Made by a program: the position numbers and the translations under genes. Positions 7,157 through 12,937 of a stretch of DNA of 15,291 nucleotides are shown one piece after another. Source of the stretch: an uncultured Clostridium sp. GTDB lineage: Bacteria > Bacillota_I > Bacilli_A > RF39 > UBA660. The notes under the pieces were generated by a model. It ran no database searches. It saw nothing but the letters and a program-made list of their open reading frames with translations, and had not been told where the DNA came from. Every line of letters starts with the position of its first letter. The first letter of the stretch is position 1. The stretch spans positions 1 to 15,291 of the forward strand of contig CAJKHY010000022.1 of assembly GCA_905199855.1 (NCBI GenBank). The letters are read 5' to 3'.

Positions 7157-7168
7157 ACTCTTTTTTAT
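7145..7168 (+). terminator. Intrinsic terminator of the rplU-prp-rpmA unit
   Basis: AAAAGAGT (7145-7152) pairs with ACTCTTTT (7157-7164) across a four-base loop, followed by further T residues. The left arm is coding sequence of rpmA and the stop codon is in the loop. Confidence 0.85.
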
Positions 7169-7200
7169 TTATGGCCTACTTTTAGTTGTGTCTAACTTGA

Positions 7201-7453
7201 CATAATTTATTTAAAATAAAAGTTATTTATGATAACCATTTAAGAAAATATACTGATAATAACAATATTACTTTAGATGAACCATTAGTGGCATTAAAAT
7301 TATTATATTCAAGAATACCATTCATAAAAAAGGATACGAAAGAGCCAAAAGCATCATAGAAGAATTTAATGCGGAAATGAAATTAAATCTCAAACTAATG
7401 AAATTAATAATTCTATGTATAAAAAAATAATACTCAATCTGCAATAGATTAAG
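7201..7453 (+). pseudogene. Frameshifted remnant of an unidentified gene
   Basis: Three overlapping pieces in different frames read as plausible protein one after the other. The first, 7201-7359, contains IKVIYDNHLRKYTDNN and ITLDEPLVALKLLYSRIPF; after the six-A run at 7326-7331 a second frame reads KKGYERAKSIIEEFNAEMK; then a third reads SQTNEINNSMYKKIILNLQ to a stop. No usable start codon is present in the first frame. This is what a gene decayed by small indels looks like. I recognise no family. Sequencing error in the homopolymer could explain one shift but not both. Confidence 0.5.
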
Positions 7454-7471
7454 TACTGAACTAATTATTTA

Positions 7472-7507
7472 GGTAAATACTCAACGTCGCAAAGTTAAGT
7501 ATTTCCC
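7472..7507. repeat. Inverted repeat / hairpin
   Basis: AAATACT (7475-7481) and AGTATTT (7498-7504) extend inward through AAC/GTT. On the minus strand the one mismatch becomes a U-G pair, giving an 11-pair helix. There is no T run right after it, so it is not an obvious terminator. Confidence 0.5.
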
Positions 7508-7552
7508 TTTTATTATATGCAAGTTCTCTTGCTTACATACTAATAATAGCAT

Positions 7553-7582
7553 AAAAAGAACTTTTGACAAGTTCTTTTTTTT
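7553..7582. terminator. Bidirectional intrinsic terminator, serves the tRNA genes
   Basis: AAAAAGAACTT (7553-7563) and AAGTTCTTTTT (7569-7579) form an 11-base-pair perfect stem with a five-base loop. T runs follow on the plus strand, and the A run gives a U tract on the minus strand. It lies about 40 bases downstream of the minus-strand tRNA-Leu gene and is its likely terminator. Confidence 0.75.
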
Positions 7583-7621
7583 ATTTATATTAAGTTCAAA
7601 TAGTTCGAACAGATTCGTCAA

Positions 7622-7705
7622 TGGTGCGGGTGAAGGGACTTGAACCCCCACGGATAAACCGCTAGATCCTAAGTCTAGTGCGTCTGCCAATTCCGCCACA
7701 CCCGC
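7622..7705 (-). tRNA. tRNA-Leu (anticodon UAG)
   Basis: On the minus strand the acceptor arms GCGGGTG/CACCCGC pair perfectly, with discriminator A and an encoded CCA. The D arm reads GTGGCGGAATTGGCAGACGC, typical of leucine tRNA. The anticodon arm is CTAGA-CTTAGGA-TCTAG, giving anticodon TAG; a variable arm and the T arm GTTCAAGTC follow. At 84 bases it fits a class II tRNA. UAG reads CUN leucine codons. Confidence 0.95.
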
Positions 7706-7724
7706 ATATATAATAAAATACAAG

Positions 7725-7801
7725 TGGTGGGCCCTGTAGGACTCGAACCTACGACCGATCGGTTATGAGCCGATTGCTCTAACCAACTGAGCTAAGGGCC
7801 C
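7725..7801 (-). tRNA. tRNA with CAU anticodon, probably tRNA-Ile2 (lysidine type)
   Basis: 77 bases on the minus strand with encoded CCA. Acceptor GGGCCCT pairs with AGGGCCC; the D arm is TAGCTCAGTTGGTTAGAGC, the anticodon arm ATCGG-CTCATAA-CCGAT, and the T arm GTAGGTTCGAGTCCTAC. A CAU anticodon could mean Met, initiator Met or Ile2. No initiator features are seen. The CTCATAA loop with flanking GG/CC resembles Ile2 tRNAs, which TilS converts to lysidine at C34 to read AUA, a very frequent codon here. Elongator Met is the alternative. Confidence 0.85.
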
Positions 7802-7813
7802 GCTTGCTTAATA

Positions 7814-7842
7814 ATAATATCATATTTTTAATACTTAATCAA
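7814..7842 (-). promoter_or_regulatory. Promoter of the tRNA pair
   Basis: On the minus strand TTGATT (7842-7837) and TATTAT (7819-7814) are separated by 17 bases. The start point would lie just upstream of the CAU tRNA. Confidence 0.6.
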
Positions 7843-7859
7843 TAGTATTTTATCATTTT

Positions 7860-7880
7860 TTTTACTTTTCTAAAGTAAAA
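7860..7880. repeat. Perfect inverted repeat upstream of the tRNA promoter
   Basis: TTTTACTTT (7860-7868) and AAAGTAAAA (7872-7880) are separated by three bases. It lies about 20 bases upstream of the tRNA -35 element. No U tract follows on either strand, so it is not a clear terminator; it may be chance in AT-rich DNA. Confidence 0.4.
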
Positions 7881-7945
7881 TATTAAAATATCGCTTTTTA
7901 AATTAAACCATTAATGATAAAGCATAGTAAAAACAAATAAGATAC

Positions 7946-7974
7946 TTGTTATAAATAAAATAATTTTGTATAAT
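7946..7974 (+). promoter_or_regulatory. Promoter of the HAD phosphatase gene
   Basis: TTGTTA (7946-7951) and TATAAT (7969-7974) are 17 bases apart. The predicted start point near 7981 leaves only a short leader containing the ribosome binding site. Confidence 0.6.
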
Positions 7975-7992
7975 AATTATACAGGTGATATA

Positions 7993-8802
7993 ATGAAAAT
8001 TAAAATTATATTTATAGATATTGATGGGACTATTAGAAGTGATAAAAAAAGAATTTCCTTAAAAACTAGATATATTATTAAAAAATTGACAAAAAAAGGA
8101 ATTATAATAGTTATATGTTCTGGAAGAAATAGAAACTTTACTAAAAATATTAGTTTAAAATGTCACGCTAGTGATTATATTATTTCTTCTAACGGAGCAG
8201 ATATTTATAATTATAAAGATAACATAGTAATAAATGAAGAATTAATCCAAGCAAGCACCTGTCAAAGACTATTAGATATATCTTCTAAGTATGATACCAT
8301 TATTAATTTCAACACTGAAAATTTGCAATATACAAATAAAGAAATAACTAAGAAAAAAAGATTAATTGTAGATTTTAAAGAATTTTTAAATGATAATATA
8401 ATAGTGCAATCTATTATATTAGATAAAGACTATCATAAAATGTTAAAAGTAAAAGAAGAATTACTTAAATTTAGTGATATAAAAATAGTTAATTGTTCTA
8501 AACACTTATTAGATAAAAACTTTAAAATAGATAAATATTCTTTCTTTGATCTTGTCAATAAAAATGTCAGCAAAGGATATGCTATTTCTAAACTATGCGA
8601 ATATTTAAAAATAGATTTAAACTCTTCTATGGCTATTGGAGATAGTTATAATGATATATCAATGTTTGAAAAAGTAAATTTCAGCGTGGCTATGGGTAAC
8701 TCGATCGATTCAGTAAAAAAACATGCTAAAATTAAGACAGAGACAAATAATAACAATGGTGTTTATAAAATATTAAAAGATGTTTTAAATAATAAAATTT
8801 AA
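7993..8802 (+). CDS. Cof-type HAD-IIB family phosphatase
   Basis: 269 residues from the ATG at 7993, chosen because AGGTGAT (7983-7989) precedes it; an in-frame TTG at 7966 lies inside the promoter. All HAD motifs are present: IDIDGT at 8-13 (nucleophile Asp9, acid/base Asp11), CSGR at 42-45, Lys194 in SKGYAISKL, and GDSYND at 216-221. The C2-type cap between about 85 and 180 places it with Cof/YidA-like sugar-phosphate or phospholyl-cofactor phosphatases of the cytoplasm; the substrate cannot be read from sequence. The usual aromatic-rich substrate loop is short. mnmA starts 32 bases downstream on the same strand, probably co-transcribed. Confidence 0.9.
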   Translation: MKIKIIFIDIDGTIRSDKKRISLKTRYIIKKLTKKGIIIVICSGRNRNFTKNISLKCHASDYIISSNGADIYNYKDNIVINEELIQASTCQRLLDISSKYDTIINFNTENLQYTNKEITKKKRLIVDFKEFLNDNIIVQSIILDKDYHKMLKVKEELLKFSDIKIVNCSKHLLDKNFKIDKYSFFDLVNKNVSKGYAISKLCEYLKIDLNSSMAIGDSYNDISMFEKVNFSVAMGNSIDSVKKHAKIKTETNNNNGVYKILKDVLNNKI

Positions 8803-8834
8803 TGATATAATTAGATTAGAAATTTGGTGATAAA

Positions 8835-9938
8835 ATGAAAACAGTAGTACTTGGTATGAGTGGGGGAGTAGATAGCTCTGTGACTGCAATTATATTAAAA
8901 GAACAAGGTTATAATGTCATTGGGCTTTTTATGAGAAATTGGGATAGTATGATTAATAATGATGTAATAGGCAATCCTAATTTAAATGATGATATTTGCC
9001 CTCAAGAAAAAGATTACAATGATGCTTTAGCAGTATGTCAAAAGCTTGATATTCCTTTACATCGAATTGACTTTGTCAAAGAATATTGGGATTATGTATT
9101 TACTTATTTTTTAGAAGAATTAAAAGCATGTCGTACTCCAAATCCTGACGTCATGTGTAATAGATACATAAAATTTGACATGTTTCAAAAAGAAGCGAAA
9201 AAACTTGGGGCCGATTACATAGCTACAGGCCACTATGCTAAAATAATAGATGGTAAACTATATAAAGCAGATGACAAAAATAAAGATCAAAGTTATTTTT
9301 TATCGATGGTAAAAAAAGAAAACTTCAAAGATGTATTATTTCCACTTGGTGATATAGAAAAGCCTAAAGTAAGAGAAATAGCCTCAAAATATGATTTAAT
9401 AACCGCTAAAAAGAAAGATTCAACTGGAATATGTTTTATAGGAGAAAGAAACTTTACTAAGTTCTTAGAAAACTATTTACCTAATAAAGAAGGTAATATA
9501 GTTAACATTGAAAATAATGAAGTTTTAGGTAAACATATAGGCTTAATGTATTACACCATAGGACAAAGAAAAGGACTAAATCTAGGTGGAAATGATGATA
9601 AACTATTTGTAGTAGGTAAGGATATAGAAAAAAATATATTATATGTTGCTTTTGGTGAAGATAATGAATATTTATATTCTACCGAAGCTGTTATTGAAGA
9701 TTTCAATTACTTGACAGATAAATTGCCAAATACAGGAAATTGTAAATTTAGATATCGTCAAAACGATATTTACTGTAAAATAGAAGATGTAAATGGTGTC
9801 ATCACTGTTTATTATGATAAAACAAAAGCTGTTACACCAGGACAAATCTGTGTAATTTATAATGATGATGAATGCCTTGGCGGTGGAATTATCAAAGAAG
9901 TAAGAAAAAATCATAAAAAACTTTGGTATTTATTTTAA
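8835..9938 (+). CDS. mnmA: tRNA-specific 2-thiouridylase MnmA
   Basis: 367 residues, normal length. MnmA makes the 2-thio group of U34 in tRNA-Lys, -Glu and -Gln, using ATP and persulfide sulfur passed on by a cysteine desulfurase. The N-terminal PP-loop GMSGGVDSSV is at 7-16; the catalytic pair Cys108 (NPDVMCNRYIKF) and Cys200 (STGICFIGERNF) is intact; GHYAKI at 132-137 and KDQSYFLS follow the family. The C-terminal barrel ends with AVTPGQICVIYNDDECLGGGII. The ribosome binding site is GGTGAT (8826-8831). It follows the HAD gene closely; a TATAAT-like element near 8806 could give extra transcription but has no good -35. Confidence 0.97.
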   Translation: MKTVVLGMSGGVDSSVTAIILKEQGYNVIGLFMRNWDSMINNDVIGNPNLNDDICPQEKDYNDALAVCQKLDIPLHRIDFVKEYWDYVFTYFLEELKACRTPNPDVMCNRYIKFDMFQKEAKKLGADYIATGHYAKIIDGKLYKADDKNKDQSYFLSMVKKENFKDVLFPLGDIEKPKVREIASKYDLITAKKKDSTGICFIGERNFTKFLENYLPNKEGNIVNIENNEVLGKHIGLMYYTIGQRKGLNLGGNDDKLFVVGKDIEKNILYVAFGEDNEYLYSTEAVIEDFNYLTDKLPNTGNCKFRYRQNDIYCKIEDVNGVITVYYDKTKAVTPGQICVIYNDDECLGGGIIKEVRKNHKKLWYLF

Positions 9939-9969
9939 TTGTCAATTCATAAAAAAATAAGTAATCATA

Positions 9970-9998
9970 TGGACAAAATGATAATCATTTGTTATAAT
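9970..9998 (+). promoter_or_regulatory. Promoter of the HTH gene
   Basis: TGGACA (9970-9975) and TATAAT (9993-9998) are 17 bases apart. The spacer is filled by a perfect palindrome, so a bound protein would block polymerase directly. Confidence 0.75.
9976..9990. promoter_or_regulatory. Palindromic operator, Fur-box-like
   Basis: AAATGATAATCATTT is a perfect 7-1-7 palindrome lying exactly between the -35 and -10 elements. Its core ATGATAATCAT equals the centre of the classical 19-base Fur box. It may be bound by a Fur-family repressor or by the HTH protein encoded downstream. Confidence 0.55.
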
Positions 9999-10043
9999 TG
10001 TTTTAGTGAGAATTATTTATAATAAATTAGGAGGAACATAATT

Positions 10044-10823
10044 ATGAGTACAGTAGAAAAAATAAAAGAAATATTAGAGAAGGCAAATGTATCAAAAGTA
10101 GATTTTGCTAAATACTTAGGAGTATCCAGACAAATGGTATACAATTACTTAGATGGAGATAATCTTGATAAATTACCAAAAGAGAAAAGGAGTAAATTAT
10201 TTAAATTATTAGATGTTAGGACTATGGAAGAAATCGCAGATATTAAAACAGATCGTAGTTATTTAGATAAAATTGATGCTCGTTTAAGTAATAAAAAGTA
10301 CAATAAACCTAAAGATGAACTATTAAGTGGCATAGAAAGTTTTAAAAAAGAAGAACAAGAAATATTAAGTGATATTGTTTTTCTATTAAAAGAAATGTTA
10401 AATGAAGACAAGACAAAACAAACATATATAACATTAACTTATGTATATCGTTTTTTACAGTCAATGAGTAATACCAAAGAATTAAGATATATGTTAGCCT
10501 ACGTTACCAAAGCAAGTGGTTTTGTTAAACCAAATGTTTATGATTTTGAAGAAGAAAGACAATTTATTTTTGAAAGTATTATGTATTCTGCCATGACATT
10601 ATATAATAATGGAGGAGCATCAAGAAGTAAATTAATGGAATCTCATAAAAGATGGGAAGCAGAAATAGAACAAAAGAATGTTGAAAAATTAAGCCGAACA
10701 CAAGAATTAAATACTGCTAAGGTACAAGCTTTAAAGGAATTAGGATACGACGAAATTACTGAACATAATGCAGGGGAAGTATTTGATAAAATTGCTGAAA
10801 TTCAAGCTAGAAACGTATGGTAA
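10044..10823 (+). CDS. XRE-like helix-turn-helix protein with unrecognised C-terminal region
   Basis: 259 residues. Residues about 3-58 form an XRE/Cro-type DNA-binding domain: KIKEILEKANVSKVDFAKYL is the first helix pair and GVSRQMVYNYLDGDN the recognition part. The remaining 200 residues are predicted mostly helical and highly charged, with no family I recognise; the section from about 90 to 185 has mixed hydrophobic helices (VFLLKEMLNEDKTKQTYITL, TLTYVYRFLQSM) and could be a dimer or sensor domain, and the tail is Glu/Lys-rich and coil-like. No Cys cluster is seen. The ribosome binding site is GGAGG. The promoter contains a 15-base palindrome, so autoregulation or metal control is plausible. 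It has no close same-strand neighbour and probably stands alone. Confidence 0.8.
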   Translation: MSTVEKIKEILEKANVSKVDFAKYLGVSRQMVYNYLDGDNLDKLPKEKRSKLFKLLDVRTMEEIADIKTDRSYLDKIDARLSNKKYNKPKDELLSGIESFKKEEQEILSDIVFLLKEMLNEDKTKQTYITLTYVYRFLQSMSNTKELRYMLAYVTKASGFVKPNVYDFEEERQFIFESIMYSAMTLYNNGGASRSKLMESHKRWEAEIEQKNVEKLSRTQELNTAKVQALKELGYDEITEHNAGEVFDKIAEIQARNVW

Positions 10824-11002
10824 AATAAAGTGAATGTAGTAGAGAAGGGGATACATAAGTATTTTAAAGGGTAAAATAATTATTTATAACAAATTATATG
10901 AGAATAAAAAATAAGTAATAAATTATAATGATTTTACGTCCTTAATAGATACTATTCAAATACCAATCAATAATAAAATAGTAAAATATAAAATATCTAA
11001 TC

Positions 11003-11059
11003 AAAAGTTTAGTTAAATAATTATTAAGATAATGTATGCAACCTAAACTTTTTTATTTT
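11003..11059 (+). terminator. Possible long-loop terminator
   Basis: Ten-base arms AAAAGTTTAG (11003-11012) and CTAAACTTTT (11043-11052) are perfect complements and are followed by TTATTTT. The 30-base loop is long, so efficiency is uncertain. It is the only terminator candidate downstream of the HTH gene. Confidence 0.45.
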
Positions 11060-11144
11060 CTATTAGTAGTTTAATTATTAATAATTATCTTAGTTAGATA
11101 GAAATTAAAGTAATTAAATTAAAAATTCTAAATAAAATAAATTA

Positions 11145-11184
11145 AATTTAATCTAATTTAATCTAATTTAATCTAATTTAATCT
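11145..11184. repeat. Four tandem copies of the decamer AATTTAATCT
   Basis: Perfect copies begin at 11145, 11155, 11165 and 11175. The 10-base period matches one helical turn, so each copy faces the same side of the DNA. It stands directly before a large inverted repeat. Confidence 0.9.
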
Positions 11185-11188
11185 GAAT

Positions 11189-11251
11189 ATATTTATTTAT
11201 ATTATTATATATAATATAAGATAGATAATAATATTATATATAAATAAATAT
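11189..11251. repeat. Long AT-only inverted repeat
   Basis: ATATTTATTTATAT (11189-11202) is perfectly complementary to ATATAAATAAATAT (11238-11251), with shorter palindromes in between. It could extrude as a cruciform or form an RNA hairpin. Confidence 0.8.
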
Positions 11252-11388
11252 GATATGATTATGAAAAAAATAAACTATTTTTTTCAAAAACTTATATTAC
11301 TATAATATATATTATGTTGACTTCTATTTTAAATAATTATTCGTATATTTTATAAATATTAGTAAATAATATATTTGGAGGTAATATT

Positions 11389-11547
11389 ATGAATAAGAAT
11401 GAACAAATAAAATGTGATGTCTTTTCATGTGTCCATAACTGTGATTGTTGTTGCTCTTTGGATTCAATTAAAGTATCATGTAACTGCAATAATGAATATG
11501 CATCTAAAAATGAAACAATTTGTGATAGTTTTAAAAAGAAAGATTAA
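11389..11547 (+). CDS. Small cysteine-rich DUF1540 protein
   Basis: 52 residues, preceded by a strong ribosome binding site GGAGGT (11377-11382). The sequence carries nine Cys: MNKNEQIKCDVFSCVHNCDC, then CCSLDSIKVSCNCN, and a tail with ETICDSF. The spacing C-x-V-x-x-C-V-x-N, a central Cys pair, I-x-V, then E-T-x-C-x-S/T-F matches DUF1540, a short Firmicutes domain of unknown function with a presumed metal-binding fold. Nothing suggests export, so it is likely cytoplasmic. It follows a 565-base repeat-rich spacer and converges on the phosphohexomutase gene, with only ten bases between their stop codons and a shared terminator. Confidence 0.85.
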   Translation: MNKNEQIKCDVFSCVHNCDCCCSLDSIKVSCNCNNEYASKNETICDSFKKKD

Positions 11548-11571
11548 TATATGGCTATTAATCTTCTTCTT
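11540..11571. terminator. Bidirectional terminator between convergent genes
   Basis: AAGATTAAT (11540-11548 region) pairs with ATTAATCTT (11557-11565). Pyrimidine-rich TCTTCTTTT follows on the plus strand and TCTTTTT on the minus strand. Both stop codons lie within or next to the hairpin. Confidence 0.75.
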
Positions 11572-12928
11572 TTATATATTTATTTACTAAATTAACATAA
11601 TATTCTTTAATTTCTTCTAATTTATCTTTGTTTTTTGATTCAAACCTTAATGTAATATTTGGCCCAGTATTTGAGGCTCTAACCAAAGCAAAACCATCTT
11701 CATATAATATCTTTACTCCATCAATGTCTAAAAAATTTAATTTGTTAGATATAGCATATTGTTTTATTTCATCAATTATTTTAAATTTAACATTATCTCT
11801 AACTTCTATTTTAATTTCAGGAGTGTTATAATACTTATTAATACCATCTAATAAACTTGATAAAGGTTTATTAGTATGAGATAATATTTCAATAATTCTT
11901 AAACTTGCATATATTCCATCATCATATCCTGGAAATTTATCTTGAAAATAAACATGACCAGATAATTCTCCCCCAAATGGTAGTCTCGCACTGACCATTT
12001 TTTCTTTAGTATAAGAATTTCCTGTTCTATATATTATTGGTTTAATACCAAGTTTTATCATTTCGTCTTCAAGAGCTTTAGAACACTTAACATCAAGTAA
12101 GCCTCTTTTATCCTCTATTTTATTATAAATATCTCTCCATACAATAATCATAAATAAGTCAGTAGGTATATAATTACCCTTTTCATCCACTACCCCTACT
12201 CTATCACCATCGCCATCATACGCTACTCCTACATCTGCTTTGGTGTTAACTACCGTACGCTTTAATTCAACTAAATTCTCTTCAACGCAAGGATCAGGAT
12301 GATGATTAGGAAATTCACCATTTGATACATCATACAAATTAACAAGATCAACATTTAATTTAGATAATACATCCCTAGCTACAATACTAGTTGTTCCATT
12401 ACCACAGTCAAAAACTACTTTTAAACTTCTATCGCCTAACTTAATATTTTTAAGGAGTAAATTAATATATTCTTCCTTAATAACCTCTTTAGTTAATTTT
12501 CCTTCACCCTTCATAAAATCATTATTTTGAATAACATCATATAAGTTATATACAGACTTACCAAAAGCATTATGAAGACCATTATAACTAAATTTAAAAC
12601 CATTATATTCCTTAGGATTATGTGAAGCCGTAATCATCACACCACATTTAATATTTAAGTAATCCCATGCAAAATAATACATTGGTGTAGTAGTAAGACC
12701 AATACTAACAACATCTACACCTGTTTCTAATATTCCCTTTACCAAAGATTCATATAAACTCATTGAAGATAACCTATTATCATAACCAACAATACATTTC
12801 TTTTTATCATATTCTCTTTGTAAAACAGTACCATAGGCCTTACCTATCAAATAAGCAGTATCCTCATTTAATTCAGTATCATATATTCCTCTGATATCAT
12901 ATTCTCTAAATATCTCTTTTCTAATCAT
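11558..12928 (-). CDS. Phosphomannomutase/phosphoglucomutase (alpha-D-phosphohexomutase)
   Basis: 456 residues, typical of the bacterial PMM/PGM (AlgC/ManB-like) branch. It interconverts hexose-6-phosphate and hexose-1-phosphate for cell-surface sugar precursors. Visible elements in order: FREYDIRGIYD at 7-17, the phosphoserine loop ITASHNPKEYNG at 99-110 (Ser102), the metal loop DGDGDR at 238-243, the sugar-specificity loop GGELSGH at 319-325, and the phosphate-binding loop RASNTGPN at 417-424. The GGELSGH form is that of PMM/PGM rather than of phosphoglucosamine mutase GlmM. The ribosome binding site AGGAGG overlaps the xerD stop codon, nine bases upstream of the start, so the two are co-transcribed and probably coupled. 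Mannose against glucose preference cannot be decided from sequence. Confidence 0.93.
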   Translation of the reverse strand: MIRKEIFREYDIRGIYDTELNEDTAYLIGKAYGTVLQREYDKKKCIVGYDNRLSSMSLYESLVKGILETGVDVVSIGLTTTPMYYFAWDYLNIKCGVMITASHNPKEYNGFKFSYNGLHNAFGKSVYNLYDVIQNNDFMKGEGKLTKEVIKEEYINLLLKNIKLGDRSLKVVFDCGNGTTSIVARDVLSKLNVDLVNLYDVSNGEFPNHHPDPCVEENLVELKRTVVNTKADVGVAYDGDGDRVGVVDEKGNYIPTDLFMIIVWRDIYNKIEDKRGLLDVKCSKALEDEMIKLGIKPIIYRTGNSYTKEKMVSARLPFGGELSGHVYFQDKFPGYDDGIYASLRIIEILSHTNKPLSSLLDGINKYYNTPEIKIEVRDNVKFKIIDEIKQYAISNKLNFLDIDGVKILYEDGFALVRASNTGPNITLRFESKNKDKLEEIKEYYVNLVNKYIKEED

Positions 12929-12937
12929 TTTATCCTC

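Larger units (their letters stand above)
7169..7621. other. Gene-free region with a gene remnant and two hairpins
   Basis: No intact gene is visible between the rpmA terminator and the tRNA pair. The stretch carries a frameshifted coding remnant (about 7201-7453), a hairpin at 7472-7507 and a strong terminator hairpin at 7553-7582. A TTGACA at 7197 has no fitting -10 element. Confidence 0.6.
10824..11388. other. AT-rich spacer with repeats between the HTH gene and the DUF1540 gene
   Basis: No intact gene is visible in these 565 bases. A start-less 34-codon open stretch (10915-11016, reading NDFTSLIDTIQIPINNK) may be a gene remnant. AAAAGTTTAG (11003-11012) and CTAAACTTTT (11043-11052) followed by TTATTTT could form a long-loop terminator for the HTH gene. 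Four tandem decamers (11145-11184) and a large inverted repeat (11189-11251) follow. A TTGACT at 11317 lacks a well-spaced -10. Confidence 0.6.

Noticed and set aside
7197..7202. TTGACA as a promoter for the remnant gene.
   Set aside because: No -10 element at 16-18 bases downstream.
7169..7204. Possible insertion-sequence end (GTGTCTAACTT) next to the gene remnant.
   Set aside because: Only a loose resemblance to some IS ends; no partner inverted end, no target duplication and no transposase piece recognised.
7481..7723. Minus-strand open frame over the tRNA-Leu gene.
   Set aside because: It is a reading through the tRNA and its terminator hairpin, not a protein gene.
7966..7968. TTG as start of the HAD gene.
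   Set aside because: It lies in the promoter spacer just upstream of TATAAT, before the predicted transcription start; ATG 7993 follows AGGTGAT.
10824..11388. Replication origin in the AT-rich repeat spacer.
   Set aside because: No DnaA boxes, no dnaA/dnaN or plasmid replication gene nearby.
11628..11831. Plus-strand frame within the phosphohexomutase gene, and similar antisense frames in RNase J, radC, prp, mnmA and rarA.
   Set aside because: Antisense shadows of well-recognised genes, without ribosome binding sites or independent protein signatures.
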